The notes under the pieces: model-generated
Told to the model about the DNA's origin: nothing
The model's database searches: none
Seen by the model: the letters and a program-made list of their open reading frames with translations, nothing else
Assembly: GCA_024401115.1 (NCBI GenBank)
Contig: JAKSLP010000023.1
Coordinates: 1 to 41,478, forward strand
From: Bacteroidaceae bacterium
GTDB lineage: Bacteria; Bacteroidota; Bacteroidia; Bacteroidales; Bacteroidaceae
Direction: 5' to 3'
Length of the DNA stretch: 41,478 nt
In this document: positions 29,843 through 39,578 of the stretch, in pieces
How positions within the stretch are numbered: the stretch's first letter is position 1
How the letters are laid out: each line of letters begins with the position of its first letter
Made by a program: the position numbers and the translations under genes

Positions 29843-30046
29843 ATGTCTTTACAAATTACCGTCAATAATCAGGAACTGGTTACCGATTCTGCAACCGTTC
29901 AGCAATTGGCAGAGCAATTGGCACTTCCAGAAAAGGGCGTGGCTCTGGCTGTGAATAACAAGGTGGTACCCCGTGCATCATGGCAGGATACAGCATTAAA
30001 TTCGGGTGATGCAGTGGTAGTAATCAAGGCTGCTTTTGGAGGATGA
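29843..30046 (+). CDS. thiS: Sulfur-carrier protein ThiS
   Basis: A 67-residue ubiquitin-like sulfur carrier for thiamin thiazole synthesis. It begins MSLQITVNNQE and ends in the essential Gly-Gly ([10 protein letters not shown]), which ThiF adenylates before sulfur loading. The start is 29843; an in-frame ATG at 29783 would add 20 residues read across the riboswitch terminator and is rejected. First gene of the riboswitch-controlled operon; the stop overlaps the thiE start by 4 nt (ATGA). Confidence 0.95.
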   Translation: MSLQITVNNQELVTDSATVQQLAEQLALPEKGVALAVNNKVVPRASWQDTALNSGDAVVVIKAAFGG

Positions 30047-30687
30047 TTATGACGCATCAGATTTCTAACCTCCAATTCATCACTCACTTTACAGAGCAGA
30101 TTTCTTATTTGGATTCTGCCCGTTTGGCACTGGAGGGCGGTTGCCGTTGGATTCAGTTGCGTATGAAAGGTGCTGAGGCTGACGAGATTATTCCTAATGC
30201 CCGCCAGATTCGAAAGTGGTGCGATGAGAAAAATGCCATACTGCTGCTGGATGATCATGTGGAACTGGTAAAGGAAGTGGGTGCCGATGGCGTTCATTTG
30301 GGAAAGAACGATATGCCGGTTGATGAGGCGCGAAGTATTTTAGGCCCCGAATATATAATAGGTGGAACCGCCAATACATTCGAGGATATCCGGATGCATT
30401 ATGAAAGAGGTGCAGATTACATTGGTTGTGGTCCTTTCCGGTTCACCACAACTAAAGAGAAACTGTCTCCTGTTTTAGGTCTGGATGGATATCGTGCCAT
30501 CACCAGTCAGATGAGACAAGCCGGTATTCCTTTACCTATTGTTGCCATTGGAGGTATTACAGCTGTTGATATCCCAGAGATTATGCAGACCGGTGTGACG
30601 GGAATTGCTCTTTCTGGTACTATTCTGAGAGCCGATGATCCATCAGCAGAAATGGCCCGTTTACTTACTTTAGTCAATAATAAATAA
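30043..30687 (+). CDS. thiE: Thiamine-phosphate synthase ThiE
   Basis: Joins HMP pyrophosphate to the thiazole phosphate to give thiamin phosphate. A 214-residue TIM barrel of normal length with the full set of family motifs: [34 protein letters not shown] (metal and pyrophosphate contacts), [26 protein letters not shown] with the TxTK-type loop, and PIVAIGGI. The ATG at 30043 overlaps the thiS stop; a second ATG at 30049 is equally possible. As the second ThiE-like domain in the operon lacks several of these motifs, this copy is the likely true synthase. Confidence 0.95.
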   Translation: MIMTHQISNLQFITHFTEQISYLDSARLALEGGCRWIQLRMKGAEADEIIPNARQIRKWCDEKNAILLLDDHVELVKEVGADGVHLGKNDMPVDEARSILGPEYIIGGTANTFEDIRMHYERGADYIGCGPFRFTTTKEKLSPVLGLDGYRAITSQMRQAGIPLPIVAIGGITAVDIPEIMQTGVTGIALSGTILRADDPSAEMARLLTLVNNK

Positions 30688-30695
30688 TCACATAT

Positions 30696-31475
30696 ATGGA
30701 AAAATTAGTCATTGCCGGAAGGGAGTTCAATTCCCGCCTGTTCTTGGGCACCGGTAAATTTAACAACAATGATGTGATGGCAAAGGCCATCGATGCATCT
30801 GAGACTGAGATGGTTACCGTGGCCATGAAGCGAATTGAACTGCAGGATAAGCAGGATGATCTGCTGCGTCACATTGTTCAGAACCCTCGTATTCAGTTGC
30901 TGCCTAATACCAGTGGCGTGCGCAATGCCGAGGAAGCTGTTTTTGCTGCCCAGATGGCACGTGAGGCATTTGGCACCAACTGGCTGAAACTGGAAATTCA
31001 TCCAGATCCACGTTACCTGTTGCCAGATTCTGTAGAGACTCTGAAGGCTACCGAGCAGTTGGTGAAGTTGGGTTTCGTGGTCCTGCCTTATTGCCAGGCA
31101 GACCCTACTTTGTGTAAACATCTGGAGGAGGCAGGTGCAGCAACAGTTATGCCTTTAGGTGCTCCAATTGGAACTAACAAGGGATTGCAGACCCGTGATT
31201 TCCTGCGCATCATCATCGAGCAGGCAACCGTTCCTGTGGTGGTTGACGCCGGTATTGGTGCTCCAAGCCATGCTGCTGAGGCTATGGAAATGGGTGCTTC
31301 GGCTTGTTTGGTCAATACAGCAATTGCCGTTGCCGGAAATCCAATAGAGATGGGTGTAGCTTTCAAGGAGGCCGTTATTGCCGGTCGCCGCGCTTATGAG
31401 GCAGGCCTGGGTGCTGTGGCTCATAGTTTCGAGGCTGAGGCTTCCAGCCCATTGACTGCATTCTTGAACGATTAA
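30696..31475 (+). CDS. thiG: Thiazole synthase ThiG
   Basis: Forms the thiazole ring from deoxyxylulose phosphate, ThiS-thiocarboxylate and dehydroglycine. A 259-residue TIM barrel: [10 protein letters not shown] near the start, [15 protein letters not shown], then [16 protein letters not shown] with the Lys that forms the Schiff base, [33 protein letters not shown] and [11 protein letters not shown]. Normal length and all motifs intact. It follows thiE by 8 nt and precedes thiC by 27 nt in the same operon. The dehydroglycine is supplied by ThiH in this operon, in keeping with an anaerobe. Confidence 0.96.
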   Translation: MEKLVIAGREFNSRLFLGTGKFNNNDVMAKAIDASETEMVTVAMKRIELQDKQDDLLRHIVQNPRIQLLPNTSGVRNAEEAVFAAQMAREAFGTNWLKLEIHPDPRYLLPDSVETLKATEQLVKLGFVVLPYCQADPTLCKHLEEAGAATVMPLGAPIGTNKGLQTRDFLRIIIEQATVPVVVDAGIGAPSHAAEAMEMGASACLVNTAIAVAGNPIEMGVAFKEAVIAGRRAYEAGLGAVAHSFEAEASSPLTAFLND

Positions 31476-31499
31476 TCAAAATCCTCAATTTTAGAATAA

Positions 31500-33193
<1,694 letters not shown>

Positions 33194-33194
<1 letters not shown>

Positions 33195-33976
33195 TGAGAT
33201 ACAGTCGTCATTTATTGCTGGAAGGTTTTGGCAAGGAAGGTCAGGAGAAACTGCAGAATAGCAAGGTCTTGCTGATCGGAGCCGGTGGACTCGGGTCTCC
33301 CAATGCGCTCTATCTGGCAGCAGCCGGTGTGGGCACCATTGGCATTGCAGATGCTGATGTGGTGAGCTTGAGTAATCTCCAACGACAGGTTATCCATTTT
33401 ACCGAGGATGTTAACAAACCTAAGGTGGAATCTGCTGCAGAGAAGATGCGTAGAATCAATCCGGATGTAAATGTCATTACGCACGATTGTTTTATTACCG
33501 AGGATAATGCACTGAAAGTCATTGCAGATTATGATTTTATCATTGACTGCACCGATAGCTTTGCATCCAAGTATCTGGTGAATGATGCTTGTGTGTTGGC
33601 TGGTAAACCGTTTTGTGCAGGAGGTGTGGTGAAATACGGTGCTCAGGTAATGACGCATGTTCCGGGTTCTGCCTGTTATCGTTGCATTTTTCCGGAACCG
33701 CCGGCAGAGAATGCGGTGGAGACGTGTTCCACTGTGGGCGTATTAGGCAGTGTCGTAGGCATTATGGGCTCTATTCAGGCTACCGAGGCTATCAAGTATC
33801 TGGTGGGAATCGGTGAACTACTGACCGACAAACTGTTGATGGTGGATGCTTTGGGCATGAACTTCCAAACTCTCCATTTCGGTAAAAACGGTGAATGTCC
33901 GATTTGCGGCGAACATCCGACAATAAATGAACTGAAAGAATATTCCTTTCAGCCTTGTAGGGTTAGGAAAGGATAG
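33194..33976 (+). CDS. thiF: ThiS adenylyltransferase ThiF (ThiF/MoeB/HesA family)
   Basis: Activates the ThiS C-terminus by adenylation before sulfur transfer. A 260-residue E1-like protein: MRYSRHLLLEGFGKEGQ, the ATP site GAGGLGSPNALYLAAAGVG, DVVSLSNLQRQ, zinc-binding CYRC and CPICG pairs, and a Cys in VETCSTVGVLG that corresponds to the thio-linkage Cys in E. coli ThiF. MoeB is the closest alternative, but the place between thiC and thiH supports ThiF. No sulfurtransferase (IscS/ThiI) gene is in the operon. Confidence 0.93.
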
Positions 33977-33995
33977 TTTTCATTAGTGATATATT

Positions 33996-35120
33996 ATGTT
34001 TTCAGACGAATTAAAAAAATACGATTGGGACGAGACAACCCAGAAGATTGCCTCCAAGACCGACAATGACGTTCGCAGAGCCTTGGCAAAGGAGCATTGC
34101 GACGTAGAGGATTTTATGGCTCTTCTTTCTCCTGCTGCAGAGCCGTATTTGGAACAAATGGCACGTTTGTCCCGGAAATATACCGAGGAACGTTTCGGCA
34201 AGACTATGTCGATGTTCATTCCGCTGTATATCACCAATTCCTGCTCCAATTCATGTGTGTACTGCGGCTTTCATGTGCAGAACAAGATGGCGCGTACCAT
34301 TCTGACTCCGGAACAGATTGAAAATGAATACAAGGCTATCAAGCAGTTGGCTCCATTTGAGAATATCCTGCTGGTTACCGGTGAAAACCCCGCATTGGCG
34401 GGTGTGCCATATCTGGCCAAGGCGGTTGACATTGCCAAAAAGTATTTCTCTAACATCAAGATTGAGGTGATGCCTTTGGATACCGATGAGTACAAGGAAC
34501 TTTGCGGACACGGCATGAATGGCGTAATCTGTTTCCAGGAGACTTATCACCGTGCCAATTACAATATTTACCATCCTCGTGGCAAGAAGGCGGATTTTGA
34601 ATGGCGTTGTAACGGCTTTGACCGCATGGGACAGGCTGGTGTTCATTCCATCGGTATGGGTGTGCTGATTGGTTTGGAAAAGGACTGGCGTACCGATGTG
34701 ACCATGATGGCTTACCATCTGCGCTATCTGCAGAAGCATTATTGGAGAACCAAATACAGTGTGAATTTCCCCCGCATGCGTCCTGCTCAGAACGAGGGTT
34801 TCCATCCGAACTGTTACATGACGGATAGGGAGTTGGCACAGGCTACTTTTGCCATGCGCATCTTTGATCACGATGTGGATATCAGTTATTCTACCCGTGA
34901 GCCAGAGGTTATCCGTGACAACATGGCCACACTGGGCGTGACTACCATGTCTGCCGAATCCAAGACTAATCCTGGCGGTTATTATACTTATCCACAGGCA
35001 TTGGAGCAGTTCTCGGTTAGTGATGAGCGCACAGCAGCTGTCATCACACAGCGCTTGAAGGCTTTAGGACGTGAGCCGGTGTTTAAGGATTGGGATGCTT
35101 CATTTGATTTGTTCAAGTAA
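33996..35120 (+). CDS. thiH: 2-iminoacetate synthase ThiH (tyrosine lyase)
   Basis: Radical SAM enzyme that splits tyrosine to dehydroglycine (2-iminoacetate) and p-cresol; the former feeds ThiG. A 374-residue chain of normal length with the cluster motif CSNSCVYCGF (CxxxCxxC), VTGENP for AdoMet binding, IKIEVMPLDTDEYKELC, and a C-terminal tail with SAESKTNPGGYY. Presence of ThiH rather than the oxidase ThiO fits anaerobic life. It starts 19 nt after thiF, and its stop overlaps the next start by one base. Confidence 0.96.
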   Translation: MFSDELKKYDWDETTQKIASKTDNDVRRALAKEHCDVEDFMALLSPAAEPYLEQMARLSRKYTEERFGKTMSMFIPLYITNSCSNSCVYCGFHVQNKMARTILTPEQIENEYKAIKQLAPFENILLVTGENPALAGVPYLAKAVDIAKKYFSNIKIEVMPLDTDEYKELCGHGMNGVICFQETYHRANYNIYHPRGKKADFEWRCNGFDRMGQAGVHSIGMGVLIGLEKDWRTDVTMMAYHLRYLQKHYWRTKYSVNFPRMRPAQNEGFHPNCYMTDRELAQATFAMRIFDHDVDISYSTREPEVIRDNMATLGVTTMSAESKTNPGGYYTYPQALEQFSVSDERTAAVITQRLKALGREPVFKDWDASFDLFK

Positions 35121-36409
35121 TGTATATTGTATTCACACAGCCCCATTTTTTCGAAGGAGAAGCAGAACGCATCGTCCTGATGTTTCAATCGGGGTTGCAG
35201 CGCCTGCATCTTCGCAAACCTGACAGCACCATCGACGAGGTCCGTGCCCTCTTGTGTCAGATTCCAGAGGTGTACCATAAGCGGATGGTGATTCATGAGC
35301 ATTTTGAACTGCTGGATGAATTCCGTTTAGGTGGTATCCACTTGAACTGCAGGAATCCGGCATGTCCTGTCTCTTGGGATGGAGATGTGTCGGTAAGCTG
35401 TCATAGCTTGGAGGAACTGGCGGATAGAAAGAAGCAACCTTTTGCTTATCTGTCTCTTAGCCCTATTTTTGATTCCATTTCCAAACAGGGCTATTGTTCT
35501 GCCTTTACTCCTGAGGTGTTGAAAAAAGCAAAGTCGGAAGGGGTTGTCGATGAGCGTGTTATGGCTTTAGGAGGCATTTGTGGCGAAAATGTGGATGAGG
35601 CTTTGTCGTACGGATTCGGTGGTGTGATGGTGCTTGGCGATGCCTGGAAAACCACCGCTTTGCCTGTCGTCTTGAGTGTGGCGGGAAGTGATCCTTCTGC
35701 CGGTGCCGGCATTCAGCAGGATTTGAAGACCATGACGAATTGCGGTTGCTATGGCACTACTTGCATTACGGCTGTCACCTGCCAGAATACGATGGGCGTG
35801 CAGGCTGTCAGCGCCGTTTCTGCCGAAACCGTGGCTTCTCAGATGCGTTCCGTACTGAGCGATATGCAGGTGAGAGCCATCAAGATAGGTATGATACCCA
35901 ACCGCTCTGTAGCTGAGTCTATTGTTCAGGTCCTGAAGGAATATCGTCGGAAGCAGACATTGCCGGTGGTGTATGATCCGGTGATGGTTTCCTCCAGTGG
36001 CACTCCGCTGATGCAGCCGGATTGCATCGACTATGTCATTCGGGAACTGATACCGCTTTGCACATTGTTGACACCCAACTTGCCAGAACAGGAGTTGCTT
36101 AAGCAGAAAGGTTGTCCGTCATGCAACCTGTTGGTGAAGGGCGGTCATGCCGAAGGGGATGAGATGAAGGATGTGCTTTATTTGGCTGATGAAGACCGGT
36201 ATGAAACTTTTGTGTCACCAAGGATAGAGACAAACAATCTGCATGGAACCGGTTGCACGCTGTCTTCCGCCATTGCTTCGTACATGGCCAAAGGTCTTGA
36301 TTTGGCTCAGGCTGTGGGGAAAGCCAAGGCCTACATGGATAAGGCGATTGCCGGAGGTAAGGATTTGGCATTGGGACATGGGAATGGACCTTTATGGTAT
36401 ATGAAATAA
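35120..36409 (+). CDS. thiD: Fusion of a ThiE/TenI-like domain with HMP-phosphate kinase ThiD
   Basis: A 429-residue two-domain protein. Residues of about 1-180 are a ThiE/TenI-fold barrel: LQRLHLRKPDS, IHEHFELLDEFRLGGIHLN, SCHSLEEL, AYLSLSPIFDSISKQGY and VMALGGI. It lacks the TTTK-type pyrophosphate loop and the DDHVEL metal motif of the operon's ThiE, so it is more like TenI, a thiazole tautomerase in Bacillus. Residues of about 185-429 are ThiD: VVLSVAGSDPSAGAGIQQDLKTM, TCITAVTCQNTMGVQ, YDPVMVSSSG, LTPNLPEQELL and the NLHGTGCTLSSAIA anion hole with catalytic Cys. ThiD phosphorylates HMP and HMP-P. Last gene of the operon, followed by a terminator. Confidence 0.92.
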   Translation: MYIVFTQPHFFEGEAERIVLMFQSGLQRLHLRKPDSTIDEVRALLCQIPEVYHKRMVIHEHFELLDEFRLGGIHLNCRNPACPVSWDGDVSVSCHSLEELADRKKQPFAYLSLSPIFDSISKQGYCSAFTPEVLKKAKSEGVVDERVMALGGICGENVDEALSYGFGGVMVLGDAWKTTALPVVLSVAGSDPSAGAGIQQDLKTMTNCGCYGTTCITAVTCQNTMGVQAVSAVSAETVASQMRSVLSDMQVRAIKIGMIPNRSVAESIVQVLKEYRRKQTLPVVYDPVMVSSSGTPLMQPDCIDYVIRELIPLCTLLTPNLPEQELLKQKGCPSCNLLVKGGHAEGDEMKDVLYLADEDRYETFVSPRIETNNLHGTGCTLSSAIASYMAKGLDLAQAVGKAKAYMDKAIAGGKDLALGHGNGPLWYMK

Positions 36410-36437
36410 AAAAGAACCGGATTTTTCCGGTTCTTTT
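36410..36437. terminator. Terminator of the thiamin operon (bidirectional)
   Basis: Perfect 11-bp stem AAAAGAACCGG / CCGGTTCTTTT with loop ATTTTT, directly after the thiD stop and 3 nt before the convergent stop at 36441. Confidence 0.88.
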
Positions 36438-36440
36438 GCT

Positions 36441-36998
36441 TTATACCTTTTCAAATTTGTATCCCAAATTTTTCAATTGGATGGCTACACCTATTTTATA
36501 TAGCACACGGATACTGCACACATAAACGTGGAATGCCATGGCACTTTGTGGTGCAATCTTCTCGTGGTAGATGGCATTCAGCACCTGATTGCTGCATCCG
36601 CGTACCAGATTCTCGCATTTCTGAAAATCAGCCCCTGTTAATCCCAGAATCTCGTCACGGATGGCTTCATCCATACAGTCAAAACCTCGCAGGTCGCGCA
36701 GCTCCTCGTAGATATTGTCCTTCTTGGCATATTCTTCCCAGTTGCCGTCCCAGAAAGTGGCCATGGCCATACCCACATACATCATCCAACCTAAGGCTAC
36801 TGCAGGATATTTCACGATTTCCTTCATGGCATCGCCCATATAGGGAGTGGCAATGCTTTCCCATTTGTCATTCAGGTCTGGAGTTTCCAGCAACTTGCCT
36901 TCCAGGTATCCTGCTGATGTGCAGTAACGCAACATGTTCTGTGTCAGGTTGCGTTCATAATTCTCCAAATATTGGTTCAAGAATTCTTTATCTTCCAT
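36441..36998 (-). CDS. Conserved hypothetical protein (185 aa)
   Basis: I cannot name the family. It is a soluble-looking helical protein with no signal peptide. The N-terminus is acidic (MEDKEFLNQYLENYERNLTQ), followed by a mildly hydrophobic middle helix (AVALGWMMYVGMAMATFW) and AMAFHVYVCSIRVLYKIGVAIQLKNLGYKFE at the end. The promoter box at 37020-37027 lies 21 nt before the ATG, supporting this start. It is monocistronic, convergent to the thiamin operon and divergent from mnmD, with no functional clue from either neighbour. Confidence 0.82.
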   Translation of the reverse strand: MEDKEFLNQYLENYERNLTQNMLRYCTSAGYLEGKLLETPDLNDKWESIATPYMGDAMKEIVKYPAVALGWMMYVGMAMATFWDGNWEEYAKKDNIYEELRDLRGFDCMDEAIRDEILGLTGADFQKCENLVRGCSNQVLNAIYHEKIAPQSAMAFHVYVCSIRVLYKIGVAIQLKNLGYKFEKV

Positions 36999-37019
36999 CG
37001 TTTTGTTTATTTAGTGCCG

Positions 37020-37027
37020 CAAAGATA
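37020..37027 (-). promoter_or_regulatory. -7 promoter box of the 185-residue hypothetical gene
   Basis: TATCTTTG on the minus strand, 21 nt before the ATG at 36998. No -33 TTTG was found at the usual distance. Confidence 0.6.
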
Positions 37028-37036
37028 CTGCATTCT

Positions 37037-37068
37037 TTTGATTCTTTAGGGAATTAGTCGTAATTTCG
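37037..37068 (+). promoter_or_regulatory. Promoter of mnmD
   Basis: TTTG at 37037-37040, a 20-nt spacer and TAATTTCG at 37061-37068 (one mismatch from TAnnTTTG); the ATG at 37081 is only 12 nt away, so the 5' leader is very short. Confidence 0.6.
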
Positions 37069-37080
37069 CACAAAATCTGA

Positions 37081-37752
37081 ATGATGAGTCGAAAACTGGA
37101 GATACAAGAGACACAGGACGGCAGCAACACGCTGTATTTGCCCGATATGGATGAGCATTACCATAGCGTCAAGGGTGCTTTGACCGAGTCGCGTCATATC
37201 TTTATCGATATGGGCCTTAGGCATTGTGAGATTCGGAATCCCAAGGTGCTGGAAATCGGTTTTGGTACAGGACTTAATGCTTTCCTCACTCTTTTGGAGG
37301 CTGAAGAGACACAGCGGAGTGTTCATTATACCACGTTGGAGTTGTATCCTTTGGATATGGATATGATTCGTCAATTGGGTTATCCTTCCGAAATAGACGA
37401 ACTGCATGCTTCATGGTATTATGCCCTGCATGAGGCCAAGTGGAACGGGACGGTTTCCGTCACTCCTCATTTTCAGTTGCTCAAGCAGCAGGCGGATTAC
37501 ACCGCTTTTCCTTTTTCGGAACTGTACGATGTAATCTATTTTGATGCCTTTGCACCTGAAAAGCAACCCGAGATGTGGAGTCAGGAACTGTTCGACCGGT
37601 TGTATGCCCATACCGCACCGGGTGGAATCCTGACCACCTATTGTGCCAAGGGGGTGGTGCGCCGTATGTTGCAGAGCGCAGGCTATCAGGTAGAAAGACT
37701 GGCGGGCCCTCCTGGAGGAAAAAGAGAGATTCTTCGGGCAATTCGCCTATGA
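37081..37752 (+). CDS. mnmD: tRNA wobble-uridine methyltransferase MnmD (stand-alone)
   Basis: AdoMet-dependent methyltransferase of the DUF752/Methyltransf_30 family, which turns nm5U34 into mnm5U34 in tRNAs. A 223-residue protein with the AdoMet loop VLEIGFGTGLNAFLT, an acidic strand TTLELYPLDMD, and the family hallmark YFDAFAPEKQPEMWS with the catalytic DAF. It ends in LAGPPGGKREILRA. The oxidase half found in enterobacterial MnmC is absent, so this is the single-domain form known as MnmD. The start may be 37081 or the next codon. queA follows 42 nt later behind its own promoter box. Confidence 0.9.
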   Translation: MMSRKLEIQETQDGSNTLYLPDMDEHYHSVKGALTESRHIFIDMGLRHCEIRNPKVLEIGFGTGLNAFLTLLEAEETQRSVHYTTLELYPLDMDMIRQLGYPSEIDELHASWYYALHEAKWNGTVSVTPHFQLLKQQADYTAFPFSELYDVIYFDAFAPEKQPEMWSQELFDRLYAHTAPGGILTTYCAKGVVRRMLQSAGYQVERLAGPPGGKREILRAIRL

Positions 37753-37767
37753 TTCAGAGAAAAAATG

Positions 37768-37775
37768 TAAATTTG
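37768..37775 (+). promoter_or_regulatory. -7 promoter box of queA
   Basis: TAAATTTG matches TAnnTTTG and ends 19 nt before the ATG at 37795. Confidence 0.55.
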
Positions 37776-37794
37776 CATTTTAAAAGAAATAATC

Positions 37795-39033
37795 ATGATT
37801 AATCCTAAACATATACAGATTGCTGATTATAACTATCCATTGCCTGATGAGCGCATCGCCAAATTTCCTTTGGCACAGCGAGATCAGTCTAAACTGCTGA
37901 TTTATAATCAGGGATCGGTCCTGGAAGATACGTTTACCTCATTGCCGTCGTATTTGCCCAAAGGAGCACTGATGGTTTTTAATAATACTAAGGTCATACA
38001 GGCACGCTTGCATTTCCGTAAGAAAACCGGAGCATTGATTGAGGTCTTCTGTCTGGAACCTATTTCACCTACTGATTATGCCTTGATGTTTCAGCAGCAG
38101 GGACAGTGCAGTTGGCTGTGTCTGGTTGGAAATTTGAAGAAGTGGAAAGAAGGACCGCTTCACCGTACCATTCAGATGCCTTGCGGTCAGAACCTGGTGT
38201 TGAGTGTGAGTCGTGGTGAGAACCGCGGGACCAGTTTCCGGATGGATTTCACCTGGGAGTGGGTGTTGAATAATGATAATCCGCTGCCTACATGGGCCGA
38301 GGTGCTGGATGCTGTAGGCGAATTGCCTATTCCTCCCTATTTGAACCGTGAGACTCAGGAGAGTGATAAGAAAACCTATCAGACGGTTTATTCCAAGATA
38401 AAGGGAAGTGTGGCGGCTCCTACGGCTGGATTGCATTTTACGGAGAATGTGCTCAAGGCATTGGACGAGCATAGCATTGAGCGTGAGGAACTTACGCTTC
38501 ATGTGGGAGCGGGAACCTTCAAACCTGTGAAAAGTAAGGAGATTGAAGGTCATGAGATGCATACCGAGCATATTGCGGTCAATCGCACTACCATCGAGAA
38601 ACTGATAGCCCATAATGGTGAGGCAATCGCTGTGGGAACTACCAGCGTTCGAACCTTGGAAAGTCTGTATTATATGGGTATACTTGCAGCACAGAATCCG
38701 AATGCATCGGAAGAGGAACTGCATGTTCCGCAGTGGATGCCTTACGAGTGTCAGGAACATCCTTCTACTGTTGAGGCGCTGACATCTCTTCTGCAGTATA
38801 TGGATCGTCACGGTTTGCAGGTGCTGCACAGCAGTACACAGATTATTATCGCTCCAGGTTATACCTATCACATTGTGAAGCGAATGGTGACCAACTTCCA
38901 TCAGCCACAAAGCACCTTGCTTTTGCTGGTTTCTGCCTTTGTGAAGGGGGATTGGAAAACGATTTATGATTATGCCTTAGGACACGATTTCCGTTTCCTG
39001 AGCTATGGTGATTCATCTTTATTGATACCTTGA
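37795..39033 (+). CDS. queA: S-adenosylmethionine:tRNA ribosyltransferase-isomerase QueA
   Basis: Transfers and rearranges the ribose of AdoMet onto preQ1 in tRNA to give epoxyqueuosine. Motifs: DYNYPLPDERIAKFPLAQRD at the start, MVFNNTKVIQARL, ELPIPPYLNRE, KGSVAAPTAGLHFT, LHVGAGTFKPV, AVGTTSVRTLES, and FHQPQSTLLLLVSAF. At 412 residues it is longer than the 340-360 of enterobacterial QueA; the extra residues lie mostly between the N-terminal part and the PPYLNRE motif and before the C-terminal part. It is followed 1 nt later by the Nudix gene. With QueF at 11806 it shows that the cell makes, rather than only salvages, queuosine. Confidence 0.96.
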   Translation: MINPKHIQIADYNYPLPDERIAKFPLAQRDQSKLLIYNQGSVLEDTFTSLPSYLPKGALMVFNNTKVIQARLHFRKKTGALIEVFCLEPISPTDYALMFQQQGQCSWLCLVGNLKKWKEGPLHRTIQMPCGQNLVLSVSRGENRGTSFRMDFTWEWVLNNDNPLPTWAEVLDAVGELPIPPYLNRETQESDKKTYQTVYSKIKGSVAAPTAGLHFTENVLKALDEHSIEREELTLHVGAGTFKPVKSKEIEGHEMHTEHIAVNRTTIEKLIAHNGEAIAVGTTSVRTLESLYYMGILAAQNPNASEEELHVPQWMPYECQEHPSTVEALTSLLQYMDRHGLQVLHSSTQIIIAPGYTYHIVKRMVTNFHQPQSTLLLLVSAFVKGDWKTIYDYALGHDFRFLSYGDSSLLIP

Positions 39034-39034
39034 T

Positions 39035-39565
39035 ATGATTGCTACACAAAAAGATAACGCTGAGGAACTGTTTCCTGTAGTAGACGAGGAGGGCAATATC
39101 ATAGATGCTGCAACCCGTGGGGAGTGCCACAACGGCAGCAAACTGCTGCATCCTGTGGTTCACTTGCATGTGTTCAACAGCCAGGGTGAACTTTATTTGC
39201 AGAAACGCCCGGAGTGGAAGGACATTCAGCCCGGAAAATGGGATACTGCGGTGGGCGGTCATGTGGATTTCGGTGAAAGTGTTTTCATGGCTTTGAACCG
39301 CGAGGTGAGCGAGGAACTGGGCATTACCGATTTCACTCCCGAACAGATTACGCATTATGTGTTTGAGTCTGCCCGTGAACGTGAACTCGTTTTCGTCTTC
39401 AAGACGGTTTACGATGGGGTGGTCACTCCAAGTGCTGAGACCGATGGAGGTCGCTTCTGGCCTCTGCAGGAAATACGTGACAATTTAGGTAAAGGTGTCT
39501 TTACGCCAAACTTTGAGAGTGAAATAGAGCGCTTGGGCTTTTTGAAACAAGAACAAAACAACTAA
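39035..39565 (+). CDS. Nudix hydrolase
   Basis: A 176-residue protein with the complete Nudix box GGHVDFGESVFMALNREVSEELG (here given by its G-x5-E-x7-RE-x2-EE-x-G pattern at about residues 70-92), which binds the metal and cleaves nucleoside-diphosphate-linked compounds. N-terminal residues ELFPVVDEEGNIIDAATRGECHNG and LHPVVHLHVFNSQGELYLQKR resemble the YfcD/isopentenyl-diphosphate-isomerase-like branch. The substrate is unknown. It begins 1 nt after queA and ends 13 nt before the GH32 gene, so all three may share transcripts. Confidence 0.9.
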   Translation: MIATQKDNAEELFPVVDEEGNIIDAATRGECHNGSKLLHPVVHLHVFNSQGELYLQKRPEWKDIQPGKWDTAVGGHVDFGESVFMALNREVSEELGITDFTPEQITHYVFESARERELVFVFKTVYDGVVTPSAETDGGRFWPLQEIRDNLGKGVFTPNFESEIERLGFLKQEQNN

Positions 39566-39578
39566 AAATATAAATATT

